Below are positions 23,646 to 32,066 of a stretch of DNA of 64,000 nt, piece by piece. The stretch is from Actimicrobium sp047621345. GTDB lineage: Bacteria; Pseudomonadota; Gammaproteobacteria; Burkholderiales; Burkholderiaceae_D. Position numbers and translations under genes: made by a program. The notes under the pieces are model-generated. The model did not search any database, was not told the DNA's origin, and saw nothing but the letters and a program-made list of their open reading frames with translations. Positions within the stretch are counted from its first letter, which is position 1; the number at the start of each line of letters is the position of its first letter. The DNA is taken from positions 54,936-118,935 of the forward strand of contig JBLHLW010000002.1 of the NCBI GenBank assembly GCA_047621345.1, written 5' to 3'.

Positions 23646-24385
23646 ACTTCCTGCAAGGTCGGACGGAACAGGATTTCGTTGATGTCGACATCATCCGGTT
23701 GACTCATCGCATAGATGACAGCCCGGGCGAAGGCGTCTGGCGCAATGGCGACTTCATAGATTTTCTTAACGTTGGCAGCGACGTCAGGCTCGGTGATGCT
23801 GTTGGGCAGTTCGGTCGCAACTGCGCCCGGCGAAATCACGGTGGTGCGGATGTTGTATGGCTTGACTTCGAGGCGCAGACCCTCCGACAGCGCGCGAACC
23901 GCATGCTTGGTTGCAGCATAGACAGCAGCACCGGGACGGACCTTGTGACCAGCCACTGAGGACACATTGATGATGTGCCCGGATTTCTGCGCTTGCATAT
24001 AGGGCAGGGCCGCGGCGATACCGTACAGCACCCCTTTCAGATTGACGTCGATCATCTGGTCCCAGTCGTCGATTTTCAGTCGCTCCAGCGGAGAGTGCGG
24101 CATTAGACCCGCATTGTTGATCATCACGTCGATGCGGCCATAAGCGTTGACTGCCGCATCGACCAGATTCTGAACCTGCTTGCTGTCGGTGACATCCGTT
24201 TGGACGGCGAGTGCTTTTTGGGTCGTGCCGGCCAGTTCACCCGCCAATGCGGTAATGCGTTCGATGCGTCGCGCACCGAGTACAACGATGGCACCAAGTT
24301 GGGACAGATGGCGTGCAGTACTTTCGCCAAGACCGCTACTGGCTCCGGTGATGACGACAACCTTGCCTTCAATATTGTTACTCAT
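23642..24385 (-). CDS. Short-chain dehydrogenase/reductase (classical SDR)
   Basis: 247 residues from ATG at 24385. Cofactor motif TGASSGLG (TGxxxGxG), NNAG, and the catalytic Ser with YAATK (Tyr-x-x-x-Lys) are all present. ARRIERI after strand beta-2 suggests NADP(H) preference. The substrate is unknown. Members with this sequence type are annotated as general SDR family oxidoreductases of the YdfG kind. It is convergent with the last cox gene. A 14-bp palindrome lies 86 bp upstream of the start, which hints at a dedicated regulator. Confidence 0.9.
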   Translation of the reverse strand: MSNNIEGKVVVITGASSGLGESTARHLSQLGAIVVLGARRIERITALAGELAGTTQKALAVQTDVTDSKQVQNLVDAAVNAYGRIDVMINNAGLMPHSPLERLKIDDWDQMIDVNLKGVLYGIAAALPYMQAQKSGHIINVSSVAGHKVRPGAAVYAATKHAVRALSEGLRLEVKPYNIRTTVISPGAVATELPNSITEPDVAANVKKIYEVAIAPDAFARAVIYAMSQPDDVDINEILFRPTLQEV

Positions 24386-24470
24386 GTTCTTTGTCTTCGG
24401 ATTTTTTTGCAGGCTGCATGGTGTCACATCCCGACGGTACGTGTTTGTACTTGAGCGTATGTAGGCTTGC

Positions 24471-24484
24471 ATAAGCATGCTTAT
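24471..24484. promoter_or_regulatory. 14-bp perfect palindrome upstream of the SDR gene
   Basis: ATAAGCATGCTTAT is a perfect inverted repeat lying 86 bp upstream of the SDR start codon. It has the size and symmetry of a dimeric-repressor operator (TetR or MarR type). No such regulator gene is next to it in the window. Confidence 0.4.
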
Positions 24485-24654
24485 TCTGTCGGGAGTGACT
24501 TTCCAAACAGCTTGCAGCTCCCGGCAGTTACGTCTTGTGACTATTTTTGTTGAGCTGCCAAGCTTCCATTCAGCATTATGTTCGTTGCCGAACAGAGCGG
24601 AAAAAACATCCGGTGCATTCTCTGCTCACGCCGGGCCACGATGGTTCGGGCCAG

Positions 24655-24675
24655 CCTGAAAACAGATTTTTCAGG
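24655..24675. repeat. Hairpin upstream of the collagen-like gene
   Basis: CCTGAAAA and TTTTCAGG form an 8-bp perfect stem with a 5-nt loop. No T-run follows, so it is not a clear terminator. It probably lies in the 5' leader of the lipoprotein gene or ends an upstream transcript. The rest of 24386-24746 shows nothing else. Confidence 0.45.
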
Positions 24676-24746
24676 AAGCCAATGACTGCGTTAGTTGTTC
24701 AATTTTTCCCGTTGGTACGGGTATCGTTATCTTGGAAAGGTTCATC

Positions 24747-25046
24747 ATGAAATATTCAATTCTTCTGCTCGCCCTGATTGGCTCGCTGGCTCTGACGGCA
24801 TGTGAACGTCCTGCCACGACGGTTGCTGTGCCGGTTGCTGTACCGGGTCCTGCTGGCGCACCTGGTGCGACTGGTGCCACAGGGGCAACCGGGTCCACTG
24901 GCGTTGGCGAAGCGGGTACCACTGGTGCCGCTGGTGCCGCTGGTGCGTCCGGTATGGACGGCGCGAAGGGCGTACCTGGTGCAACCGGTGAGGCAGGTCC
25001 GACGGGTGCTACTGGCGATACCGTTATCGTTGTACCTGCCAAATAA
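24747..25046 (+). CDS. Collagen-like lipoprotein
   Basis: 99 residues from ATG at 24747 with GGAAAGG upstream. The N terminus is a lipoprotein signal (MKYSILLLALIGSLALTAC), with the lipobox cysteine at residue 19. After a short Val/Pro spacer comes a Gly-X-Y tract: six triplets, a two-residue interruption (Gly-Val), then about twelve more triplets ending GATGD. The tail is TVIVVPAK. Collagen-like tracts form triple helices, so a short trimeric surface stalk is possible. Proline is sparse and threonine common in the Y position, as in many bacterial collagen-like proteins. Confidence 0.8.
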   Translation: MKYSILLLALIGSLALTACERPATTVAVPVAVPGPAGAPGATGATGATGSTGVGEAGTTGAAGAAGASGMDGAKGVPGATGEAGPTGATGDTVIVVPAK

Positions 25047-25132
25047 TCTCTTGCAGCCGGCGCTTACTTGTCAAGGAGGCCTCCGCCTATCGGAGACTTT
25101 TTTGATACCGGACGTACTCGAAAGGCAACTCC

Positions 25133-25318
25133 ATGATCGTTAGCCTTATCATTAATCTCGTCGTCTTTGGTCTAATCTGGTGGCTGGTCGGCATGTTGCC
25201 ACTGCCGTCGCCGGTGGCACAAATCGTTCGTGTGCTGTTCATCATCTTGCTTATCCTGATCGTTCTAACCGCCTTTGGTATCTTGCCGGGCGGATATCTG
25301 CCGCAAATAAAATTGTAG
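25133..25318 (+). CDS. Small two-helix membrane protein (Thivi_2564-like)
   Basis: 61 residues, almost wholly hydrophobic. There are two predicted membrane helices (about 4-22 and 28-50) joined by a Pro-rich turn, ending in GILPGGYLPQIKL. It resembles small conserved membrane proteins labelled Thivi_2564 family. Function is unknown. An AAAGG lies about 10 bp upstream of the ATG, and a terminator follows directly. Confidence 0.65.
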   Translation: MIVSLIINLVVFGLIWWLVGMLPLPSPVAQIVRVLFIILLILIVLTAFGILPGGYLPQIKL

Positions 25319-25335
25319 GTGTTCCATGTCTTCGT

Positions 25336-25362
25336 AACCCGGTCCTCGCACCGGGTTTTTTT
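25336..25362 (+). terminator. Rho-independent terminator
   Basis: AACCCGGT (25336-25343) pairs with ACCGGGTT (25350-25357) across a 6-nt loop, then a run of T. It ends the small membrane protein transcript and abuts the stop of the convergent permease gene at 25361. Confidence 0.85.
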
Positions 25363-26362
25363 ATACGAGTTGGTGCTCACGTAGTTCTCTTTTCAGATAC
25401 GCATACAACACTGGCGCCGCGACGATGCCCGGCAGACCAAAGACGGATTCCATGACCAGCATGGCGACCAGCAATTCCCAAGAGCGGGCATTAATGTGGC
25501 TACCGATGATTTTGGCGTTCAGGAAATATTCGAACTTATGGACCACGATCATGAAGATCAGCGAACCGACGGCTGTATGCAGCGAGTGGGCCAAACCGAT
25601 AACCACTAGCAGCGAATTGGAGATCAGGTTGCCGGCAACCGGAATGAGCCCCGTAAAAAATGTCAGGGCGATTAACGTTTTGGTCAGTGGCAGGTGAATA
25701 TCCAGCAGTGGCAGAATGACTAGCAGGTAAATACTAATGAGCGCAGTGTTGATTGCCGCGATACGTACTTGTGCGAAGACGATGCGCTGGAACGCCTCGC
25801 TGAGATAACGTACTCTCTCACGTAGCGCTGCGGCCAGAGGCAGAAAGGTTTGCGGAGCACTGTCATACAGCGCCACCATCGCGCCGATGATCATGCCGAT
25901 CAGGATGTGCGCGAGGATACGGCCGGTTTCCTGTCCGATGATTTTCGCTTCCAGTGCATGGACCCGCAGCCAATCGGTAATCATGAGGCGCAAACCATCA
26001 GTGCTTTTCGGCAGATAGGTGCTGAGCCATAGTGGAATTTGGTCGCGAGATTTTTCGATGATGTCGGCCATTTTTTGCAGCAACACCGGCAGGCTACCGG
26101 CCTCACTGTTGAAAAATGTCATCGAACCCCAGATTGCAAAACAAAGGATGGCCACGGTCAGCATGCCAATGCCCGCAACGGCAACGAGTCGGGCTCGCGT
26201 ACTGCTAATTTTTTTTCCCAATAAGGGTGTCGTCATGTGAACCAGCGAGTACACAAGTAATCCTGAAAAAAGAGCCGCCAACAAGCCCTTAATCAGAATA
26301 ATCAATAAAGCAGCGGCGGCAAGGAGGTAGGAAGCATATTCGGCCGGACTCTGAGTCTTCAT
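25361..26362 (-). CDS. AI-2E family transporter (PerM/YdiK-like permease)
   Basis: 333 residues from ATG at 26362. Hydrophobic segments occur in the family layout: two near the N terminus (AAALLIILIKGLLAALFSGLLV), one at VAVAGIGMLTVAILCFAIWG, a central soluble stretch, and C-terminal helices with GLIPVAGNLISN and the ending FGLPGIVAAPVLYAYLKREL. This is the AI-2 exporter/PerM family (UPF0118); most members have unknown substrates. The frame extends to 26476, but MKTQSPAEY gives a normal start. It stands alone. Confidence 0.88.
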   Translation of the reverse strand: MKTQSPAEYASYLLAAAALLIILIKGLLAALFSGLLVYSLVHMTTPLLGKKISSTRARLVAVAGIGMLTVAILCFAIWGSMTFFNSEAGSLPVLLQKMADIIEKSRDQIPLWLSTYLPKSTDGLRLMITDWLRVHALEAKIIGQETGRILAHILIGMIIGAMVALYDSAPQTFLPLAAALRERVRYLSEAFQRIVFAQVRIAAINTALISIYLLVILPLLDIHLPLTKTLIALTFFTGLIPVAGNLISNSLLVVIGLAHSLHTAVGSLIFMIVVHKFEYFLNAKIIGSHINARSWELLVAMLVMESVFGLPGIVAAPVLYAYLKRELREHQLV

Positions 26363-26802
26363 AGTGCGTATGGTGTTGTCAAGTGTGTGAAATTGGAATT
26401 CAACGCGGATTGCGTTGGCTATCGAGTTTATCCGGTAATAAGTGGGCCTAGTCTGTCGCTGCCGATGAAGTGGCATTCAATCCTGAGTTTTTCATCATCA
26501 TTGGGTGATTGTTATGGTCGATGACGATCAAGTGCATAGGCCCGATGCCAACTTGGCAGTGGCAGCGATCTTTCAGTAGTCAATGCAACTGCCTTAAGCG
26601 CATCTCAGGCGAATTATTTGTAGGGGTGGGCGTGCGCCGGTAATTAGATAGATCAAACGAGTTGTGGATTTTCTATTTTATTCCGCTATAATGCGTACAT
26701 CGTTGAGATTCGAGCTAGCAGCGCAGTATCAGTCTGTTCTTCCTGTCTTGGTTGAAGCGATCCAACGGGCAACAGCCCAAATTAACTGAAATAGGAATTG
26801 TA
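26363..26802. other. 440-bp intergenic region with the cold-shock promoter
   Basis: Lies between the divergent permease and cold-shock genes. Apart from the promoter at 26662-26692 and a ~100-nt cspA leader, I see no gene or clear repeat. Confidence 0.5.
26662..26692 (+). promoter_or_regulatory. Sigma-70 type promoter of the cold-shock gene
   Basis: TTGTGG (26662-26667) and a perfect TATAAT (26687-26692) are separated by 19 bp. Transcription from about 26699 would give a ~104-nt leader, in keeping with the long structured leaders of cspA-type mRNAs. Confidence 0.6.
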
Positions 26803-27006
26803 ATGGCAACTGGCATCGTAAAGTGGTTCAATGATTCGAAGGGTTTTGGCTTTATTACACCTGACGAAGGCGGAGAAGATTTGTTCGCTCACTTCTCGGC
26901 TATTCAGTCGAGTGGTTTCAAATCTCTGCAAGAAAATCAACGCGTTTCTTTCGAAGTTACTGCTGGCCCTAAAGGCAAGCAAGCTTCGAACATTCAGCCT
27001 ATCTAA
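26803..27006 (+). CDS. cspA: Cold-shock protein (CspA family)
   Basis: 67-residue cold-shock domain protein that binds single-stranded nucleic acid and melts RNA structure. It has the RNP1 motif KGFGFI and the RNP2 motif DLFAHF, with MATGIVKWFND at the start. ATG 26803 is chosen; the frame is open to 26752 but only the 67-residue form matches the family. Which Csp paralogue this is cannot be told. It has its own promoter and terminator. Confidence 0.96.
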   Translation: MATGIVKWFNDSKGFGFITPDEGGEDLFAHFSAIQSSGFKSLQENQRVSFEVTAGPKGKQASNIQPI

Positions 27007-27024
27007 GCTGAATCAAGCATCATG

Positions 27025-27052
27025 AAAACCTCGGCTTGCCGGGGTTTTTTTT
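27025..27052 (+). terminator. Rho-independent terminator after the cold-shock gene
   Basis: AACCTCGG (27027-27034) pairs with CCGGGGTT (27039-27046, one G-T pair) across CTTG, followed by eight T. Confidence 0.85.
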
Positions 27053-27822
27053 CGGGCATCGCCCAACATGGGTACGCTCTTCCCCCGCATTTGCTCTGTA
27101 AGGGGCGGTCGTCGGAGATCACGGCGAAAGGGGGCCTTCCGTTGAGTGAGGTCGAAGTCAGGAGCAACCAATCCGGCAAGCGATAACGTCGATGTTGCTT
27201 CCGATGCCTGCTTACGCTAGTTCCCCTACTCATTGAATTTCATCTGATCGGCATCCCTCGCCGCTCTTGATCGCCACGGCTACAATTTTTAAGTGCCAAT
27301 CCACCTACCGGGTGTCGTCATCGGCACGGGCATTTTTTTCTCAATCCTATATTTATCCTGCGTTTGTGAAAAAGCGCTTGCAGTGCGTGGTTCGTCTAAT
27401 CAGTCGGTAAAGATGGCAAGTCAATCGACAAAACTATTGATTTTCCGCACGCGTCGATCTATCAGTCGGTTCACACTAATAACTCAGGGTAAGTATCGGC
27501 ATGAAAATTTTTCATTTATCCGTGAAAATAAATGCATATTCGCTCTCTGTGCCGCTACCTTCGAATAGTCTGCTCTGCGACAGCGATCTGGTATGGATTA
27601 GTTACCGCAATAGGGGCAGTCGGCCGAATATCTGGTTTAATTTGCAGCGAATGACCACAGGTAAGTTAGATCTGAGTAGTTTTACTTACGTATTGTATGT
27701 TGCGATGCCGCACGATGTTTCTATTGCCGGTACAGAGTGTGGCTCTTACAATCCCGCAGCGGACAAATGAGTTTCGGTTAGCTTGTTAATAATGTTTCGC
27801 ATTTAAAAACATAGAGGATGAC
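27053..27822. other. 770-bp region without a supported gene
   Basis: Several short frames (for example 27293-27568 and 27501-27770) have no family resemblance and odd composition. The second half is more AT-rich than its surroundings and contains a small CATTTAT/ATAAATG hairpin (27513-27534). The promoter of the livK-type gene should lie near the right end, where AGGATGAC precedes the ATG at 27823. Confidence 0.45.
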
Positions 27823-28980
27823 ATGTCATACAAAATCAAAGCACTGGTTGCGTCAGTAGTATTGGTCTGGTCGGCTGCAGGAATCGCTGCAGAGCCGATT
27901 ACGATTGGTGTGTCGGGTCCGTTCACCGGTGGTTCCGCACCGATGGGCGTGTCAATGCGTGATGGCGTAAAGCTTGCCGTAAGTGAGATTAATGCTAAAG
28001 GTGGTTTGCTTGGTCGTCAGATCAAATTGATCGAGCGCGACGATGAAGCCAAGAATGAACGCGGTGTTCAGGTCGCGCAGGAGTTGATTAACAAAGAAAA
28101 AGTCGTGGCAACGGTTGGATTCATCAATACTGGTGTGGCACTGGCTTCGCAGCGTTTCTATCAGGAAGCCAAAATCCCTGTCATGAATAATGTTGCGACC
28201 GGCACTATTGTTACCAAACAGTTTGCTGATCAGCCTGAAAACTACATCTTCCGTAATTCAGCCAACGATGCTATCCAGTCAGCAATGATTGTCGAGGAAG
28301 CCGTCACCAAACAAAAATTCACAAAGTTAGCGATCCTGGCAGACTCAACTAACTACGGCCAACTTGGGCGTGAAGATCTCGAGAAAGCACTGGCCAAAAA
28401 AGGTCTCAAGGCTGTCACGATTGAAAAGTACAACATCAAGGATGTTGACATGACAGCGCAATTGTTGAAGTCCAAACAAGCTGGTGCTCAGGCTGTTTTG
28501 ACTTACGGTATTGGACCGGAGTTAGCACAAATCGCCAATGGAATGGAAAAGCTTGGCTGGAAAGTGCCAATGATCGGTAGTTGGACGTTGTCAATGGCAA
28601 ACTTCATCGACAATGCTGGCAAAAATGGAGATGGCACGCTGATGCCGCAAACTTTCATTCAGGACCCGACGACACCAAAACGGAAGGCTTTTATTGACGC
28701 TTACGTCAAGACCTACAGCCCGCCGGGTGATCGTATTCCATCGCCAGTGTCTGCGGCGCAAGGGTACGACTCAATATTTCTGCTTGCCGCAGCGATCAAG
28801 CAAGCGGGTACGACCGATGGCGTGAAAGTGCGCGAGGCGCTAGAAAATATGAAGGAAAAAGTCGACGGCGTCGTTACTTCTTATAGCAAGCCGTTCACCA
28901 AGGACGACCACGAAGCCATCAAAATCGACGTACCTGTTTTTGGTGAAGTTAAAGGTGGGCGAGTCGTTCTAGCGAAGTAA
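27823..28980 (+). CDS. livK: Branched-chain amino acid ABC transporter substrate-binding protein
   Basis: 385 residues. The N-terminal signal peptide (IKALVASVVLVWSAAGIAA) targets it to the periplasm. The mature start EPITIGVSGPFTGGSAPMG, then VSEINAKGGLLGRQIKLIERDDE, is typical of the type I periplasmic binding fold of the LivJ/LivK family. The ligand could be a branched-chain amino acid or a related compound, which sequence alone does not settle. First gene of the liv-type operon, with permease, fused permease-ATPase and ATPase genes following. Confidence 0.92.
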   Translation: MSYKIKALVASVVLVWSAAGIAAEPITIGVSGPFTGGSAPMGVSMRDGVKLAVSEINAKGGLLGRQIKLIERDDEAKNERGVQVAQELINKEKVVATVGFINTGVALASQRFYQEAKIPVMNNVATGTIVTKQFADQPENYIFRNSANDAIQSAMIVEEAVTKQKFTKLAILADSTNYGQLGREDLEKALAKKGLKAVTIEKYNIKDVDMTAQLLKSKQAGAQAVLTYGIGPELAQIANGMEKLGWKVPMIGSWTLSMANFIDNAGKNGDGTLMPQTFIQDPTTPKRKAFIDAYVKTYSPPGDRIPSPVSAAQGYDSIFLLAAAIKQAGTTDGVKVREALENMKEKVDGVVTSYSKPFTKDDHEAIKIDVPVFGEVKGGRVVLAK

Positions 28981-28989
28981 TTCGCTACG

Positions 28990-29013
28990 GCCATAGCGCT
29001 CGGCGCTCATGGC
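28990..29013 (+). repeat. Intercistronic hairpin between livK- and livH-type genes
   Basis: GCCATAGCGC (28990-28999) pairs with GCGCT plus ATGGC (29003-29007, 29009-29013) with a single bulged C, giving a 10-bp stem and 3-nt loop. No T-run follows. Such hairpins after binding-protein genes often protect the 3' end of the processed mRNA. Confidence 0.55.
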
Positions 29014-29207
29014 TACGTTGTTCATGATTGCCGGTTGCCAGTTCTGGCGCCGGCATCGAGAGTCTATCCCAATACATTTTTGCAATTCGCATAAACGCTA
29101 GTGAGGCTGCTGCTTTTCGCTTCGTACCCGGGTGCAGAATCGATCGGAATAGGCTCTTGGCATAACTGAAACCCGCTGCTACGGCGGCTGCAACACAGGT
29201 GGAAATA

Positions 29208-30098
29208 ATGGAAATTTTCTTGCAACTCGTTTTCAGCGGTATCGCGTTGGGTATGATCTACGCGGTTATTGCTTTCGGTTACCAGCTGACATTTGCTACA
29301 TCTGGCACGCTGAATTTCGGTCAGGGCGAGGCGTTAATGCTGGGCGCGTTGGTCGGTTTGAGCCTGGTAGGCAATATTCACGGCGGTCCCTATCTGAATT
29401 ATTGGTTGATGATCCCGGTGGTGATTGTGTTTGGTGCGATGCAGGGCGTGTTCGTTGAATGGATAGGTGTGCGCCCGGCAATTAAAATTAAATCCGAGTT
29501 TGGCTGGATCATGTCGACGATTGCACTTGCCATCATCTTCAAAAATGTCGCTGAAAATATTTGGGGCAAGGACGATCTTCCATTTCCTACTCCCTTGCCT
29601 GCAACACCGTTCCAAGTGCTGGGCGCTAATGTACAGCCGATGCAGGTTGTCGTCGTACTGGGTGCGCTGGCAATGATGTTGGCGGTCGAGGTATTCAACC
29701 GTAAATCAATTTATGGCAAAGCCGTCGTTGCAACCTCGAATGATCGTGACGCTGCTGGCCTGATGGGCATCAACACAAGCATGGTCATCACTTTCTCGTA
29801 TGCGTTGTCTTCCGCGACTGCAGCGCTCGCAGGCGTGCTGATTGCTCCACTGACACTGACCGGCGCGACGATGGGTACCGCGTTGGGACTGAAAGCTTTT
29901 GCTGTAGCAATTATCGGCGGACTGACCTCGGGCATGGGTGTAATTGTCGGCGGGTTGATTTTGGGCATAGCTGAAACTACTACGGGTTTCTATATTTCAA
30001 CTGGCTACAAGGAAGTACCTGGACTGGTGCTGCTATTGCTCGTGCTGGCAATTAAACCAGCCGGCCTGTTCGGTAAAGCTACGATTAAGAAAGTATAA
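29208..30098 (+). CDS. livH: Branched-chain amino acid ABC transporter permease LivH
   Basis: 296 residues from ATG at 29208 (AGGTGG upstream; a GTG at 29199 is possible). It is a hydrophobic polytopic protein of the LivH family. It has FSGIALGMIYAVIAFGYQLTFATSG-type first helices, GTLNFGQGEALMLGA, the ABC-coupling region YGKAVVATSNDRDAAGLMGI, and a C-terminal GLTSGMGVIVGGLILGIAE. It forms the inner-membrane channel with the LivM part of the next gene, which starts 2 bp after its stop. The 227-bp gap after livK contains a hairpin. Confidence 0.92.
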   Translation: MEIFLQLVFSGIALGMIYAVIAFGYQLTFATSGTLNFGQGEALMLGALVGLSLVGNIHGGPYLNYWLMIPVVIVFGAMQGVFVEWIGVRPAIKIKSEFGWIMSTIALAIIFKNVAENIWGKDDLPFPTPLPATPFQVLGANVQPMQVVVVLGALAMMLAVEVFNRKSIYGKAVVATSNDRDAAGLMGINTSMVITFSYALSSATAALAGVLIAPLTLTGATMGTALGLKAFAVAIIGGLTSGMGVIVGGLILGIAETTTGFYISTGYKEVPGLVLLLLVLAIKPAGLFGKATIKKV

Positions 30099-30100
30099 GA

Positions 30101-32065
30101 ATGGATAAGAAAACAATCGTTGCTTCCGTTATCGGAATTACCGTGCTGGCGGCATTTCCGCTGGTATTCCACAACCCGTATTACATTCATCTAGCCGAAA
30201 CCATCCTGATTTACGCGATCCTTTTATTCGGTCTCGATATCGTGGTGGGGTACACCGGGCAGGTATCGCTTGGTCACGCGGCATTGTTTGGTATTGGCTC
30301 TTACACCACAGGCGTGTTGTATCTGAAATTCGGCTTGCCAATTTTGGTCGCGGCGCCAGCCAGTATTCTTGTCACTGCCTTGTTTGGTGCGCTGCTGGCG
30401 TTGCCTGCCTTGCGAGTAACGGGGCCCTATCTGGCAATGGTTACGCTGGCATTCGGTACCATTGTTCAAATTCTGATCAATGAGATGACGTTTTTAACCG
30501 AAGGGCCACTCGGACTGAAATTAGCTAAACCAGACTTCTTTGGATATCAGGTCAATGAGGTCGAATTCTTTTATCTTGTCGCTGCAATGATGGTGCTGTC
30601 GCTGATCGTCGTTGACCGAATTCTAAAATCTCATCTGGGACGTGCTTTCCAAGCACTGCGCGATAGCCCGATTGCCTCCGATTGTATGGGTGTCTCCGTC
30701 TACCGCTACAAGGTCTATGCGTTTGTGATTAGTGCGGGTTTAGCAGGCTTGGCAGGTAGTTTGTATGCCTATTCAGAAGAGTATATCTCCCCGAATACCT
30801 ATAATTTCGAGCTAACCATTCTGTTCCTGCTCGCCGTCATTATGGGTGGACGCAAGACCCGCAGCGGGGCTTTGCTGGGGGCGTTAATTGTCGTGATGCT
30901 TCCTAGCTTGCTCGCCGATATCCAATTGTTCCGTCAGATTGCTTCAGTGGCCGCCGTTATTGTCGTGCTGGGGTCGGGTTTCATGTTGTTCAGGGGACGC
31001 AAGACGGTACGGGAGATAGCCGTACCTGTTGTTGCCACTGTTGGCATGGCGGTATTTTCGTACAAACTCCAAAATATTACTGACTGGCGCTTAACAATCT
31101 TCGGATTGATGACTTTGTTTGTCGTGTATTACCTGCAAGACGGCATCATTGGTTTTATGCGCGGCCTGTTTGTCAGAGGCTCTGTTCGTGACGCAAAACA
31201 CGCTGGTACGCAGGGCGATGAATCGAAAGCATGGGCAGTTGCACCAAGTACGGCAGGCATCGGTACAACCTTGCTTGATGCAAAAAGAATTTTGATGCAA
31301 TTCGGTGGCTTGAAGGCGCTCAATGAGGTTGATTTAGTGATTGCCAAAGGGACTGTTCATGGCTTGATTGGACCCAATGGGTCAGGCAAGAGCACGATGA
31401 TGAACGTTCTTACTGGGATCTATAAACCAACCGCGGGTGTCGTTGAGTTCAACGGTGCTGCAATTTCTGGCCAGACCCCTTCTTCAATTGCATTGGGTGG
31501 TGTGGCACGGACTTTCCAGAACGTGCAGTTGTTCGGAGAGATGACCTCCACCGAAAACGTACTGGTTGGATTGCACAATACATTTCGAAGTAACATTCTC
31601 GATGTGATGTTGAACACCCCACGTTACCGGCGCGAAGATGCACGGGCGCGTGAGCGTGCTGCCGGAATTCTGCAGTTCGCCGGACTTGCGTCACTGGCGG
31701 ACGAAGAGGCGCGCAACCTACCGTATGGCAAGCAGCGTGTGCTTGAAATAGGCCGTGCGCTTGGTCTGAATCCGCAATTGCTGTTACTCGATGAACCCGC
31801 TGCTGGCTTGACGGCGCCTGATATCAAGGAACTTGTAGCGATCATTCGCAAGATCAAGCAACATGGCATCACAATCATCTTGATCGAACACCACATGGAC
31901 GTTGTGATGTCGATTTCGGATACCGTTACGGTGCTCGATTTTGGTCAGAAAATCGCGGAAGGAGAGCCCTCTGCGGTTCAGGCCGATCCAAAAGTAATCG
32001 AAGCTTATCTGGGAGGGAGTGTCAGCGACGACGCACCAGCCACGCCTACTCTTGCAGGGAATTGA
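30101..32065 (+). CDS. Fused LivM permease and LivG ATPase
   Basis: 654 residues. Residues 1-300 are a LivM-type permease (LLFGLDIVVGYTGQVSLGHA, LPALRVTGPYLAMVTLAFGT, GRAFQALRDSPIASDCMG). Residues ~303-355 add two further membrane helices not found in plain LivM. Residues ~385-645 are a LivG-type ABC ATPase: Walker A GPNGSGKST (424-432), ARTFQNVQLF Q-loop region, signature-like NLPYGKQR, Walker B LLLLDEPAAGL and switch His in IEHHMD. LivM-LivG fusions occur in Burkholderiales. There is no stop or frameshift at the junction, so the fusion is genuine. livF starts 1 bp after its stop. Confidence 0.92.
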   Translation: MDKKTIVASVIGITVLAAFPLVFHNPYYIHLAETILIYAILLFGLDIVVGYTGQVSLGHAALFGIGSYTTGVLYLKFGLPILVAAPASILVTALFGALLALPALRVTGPYLAMVTLAFGTIVQILINEMTFLTEGPLGLKLAKPDFFGYQVNEVEFFYLVAAMMVLSLIVVDRILKSHLGRAFQALRDSPIASDCMGVSVYRYKVYAFVISAGLAGLAGSLYAYSEEYISPNTYNFELTILFLLAVIMGGRKTRSGALLGALIVVMLPSLLADIQLFRQIASVAAVIVVLGSGFMLFRGRKTVREIAVPVVATVGMAVFSYKLQNITDWRLTIFGLMTLFVVYYLQDGIIGFMRGLFVRGSVRDAKHAGTQGDESKAWAVAPSTAGIGTTLLDAKRILMQFGGLKALNEVDLVIAKGTVHGLIGPNGSGKSTMMNVLTGIYKPTAGVVEFNGAAISGQTPSSIALGGVARTFQNVQLFGEMTSTENVLVGLHNTFRSNILDVMLNTPRYRREDARARERAAGILQFAGLASLADEEARNLPYGKQRVLEIGRALGLNPQLLLLDEPAAGLTAPDIKELVAIIRKIKQHGITIILIEHHMDVVMSISDTVTVLDFGQKIAEGEPSAVQADPKVIEAYLGGSVSDDAPATPTLAGN

Positions 32066-32066
32066 C

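Noticed and set aside
24671..25042. Pro/Ala/Val-rich minus-strand frame
   Set aside because: It is the complement of the Gly-X-Y repeat of the collagen-like gene; the plus strand has a lipoprotein signal and ribosome site.
27293..27770. Two short plus-strand frames before the liv operon
   Set aside because: No ribosome site, no family features and unusual composition.
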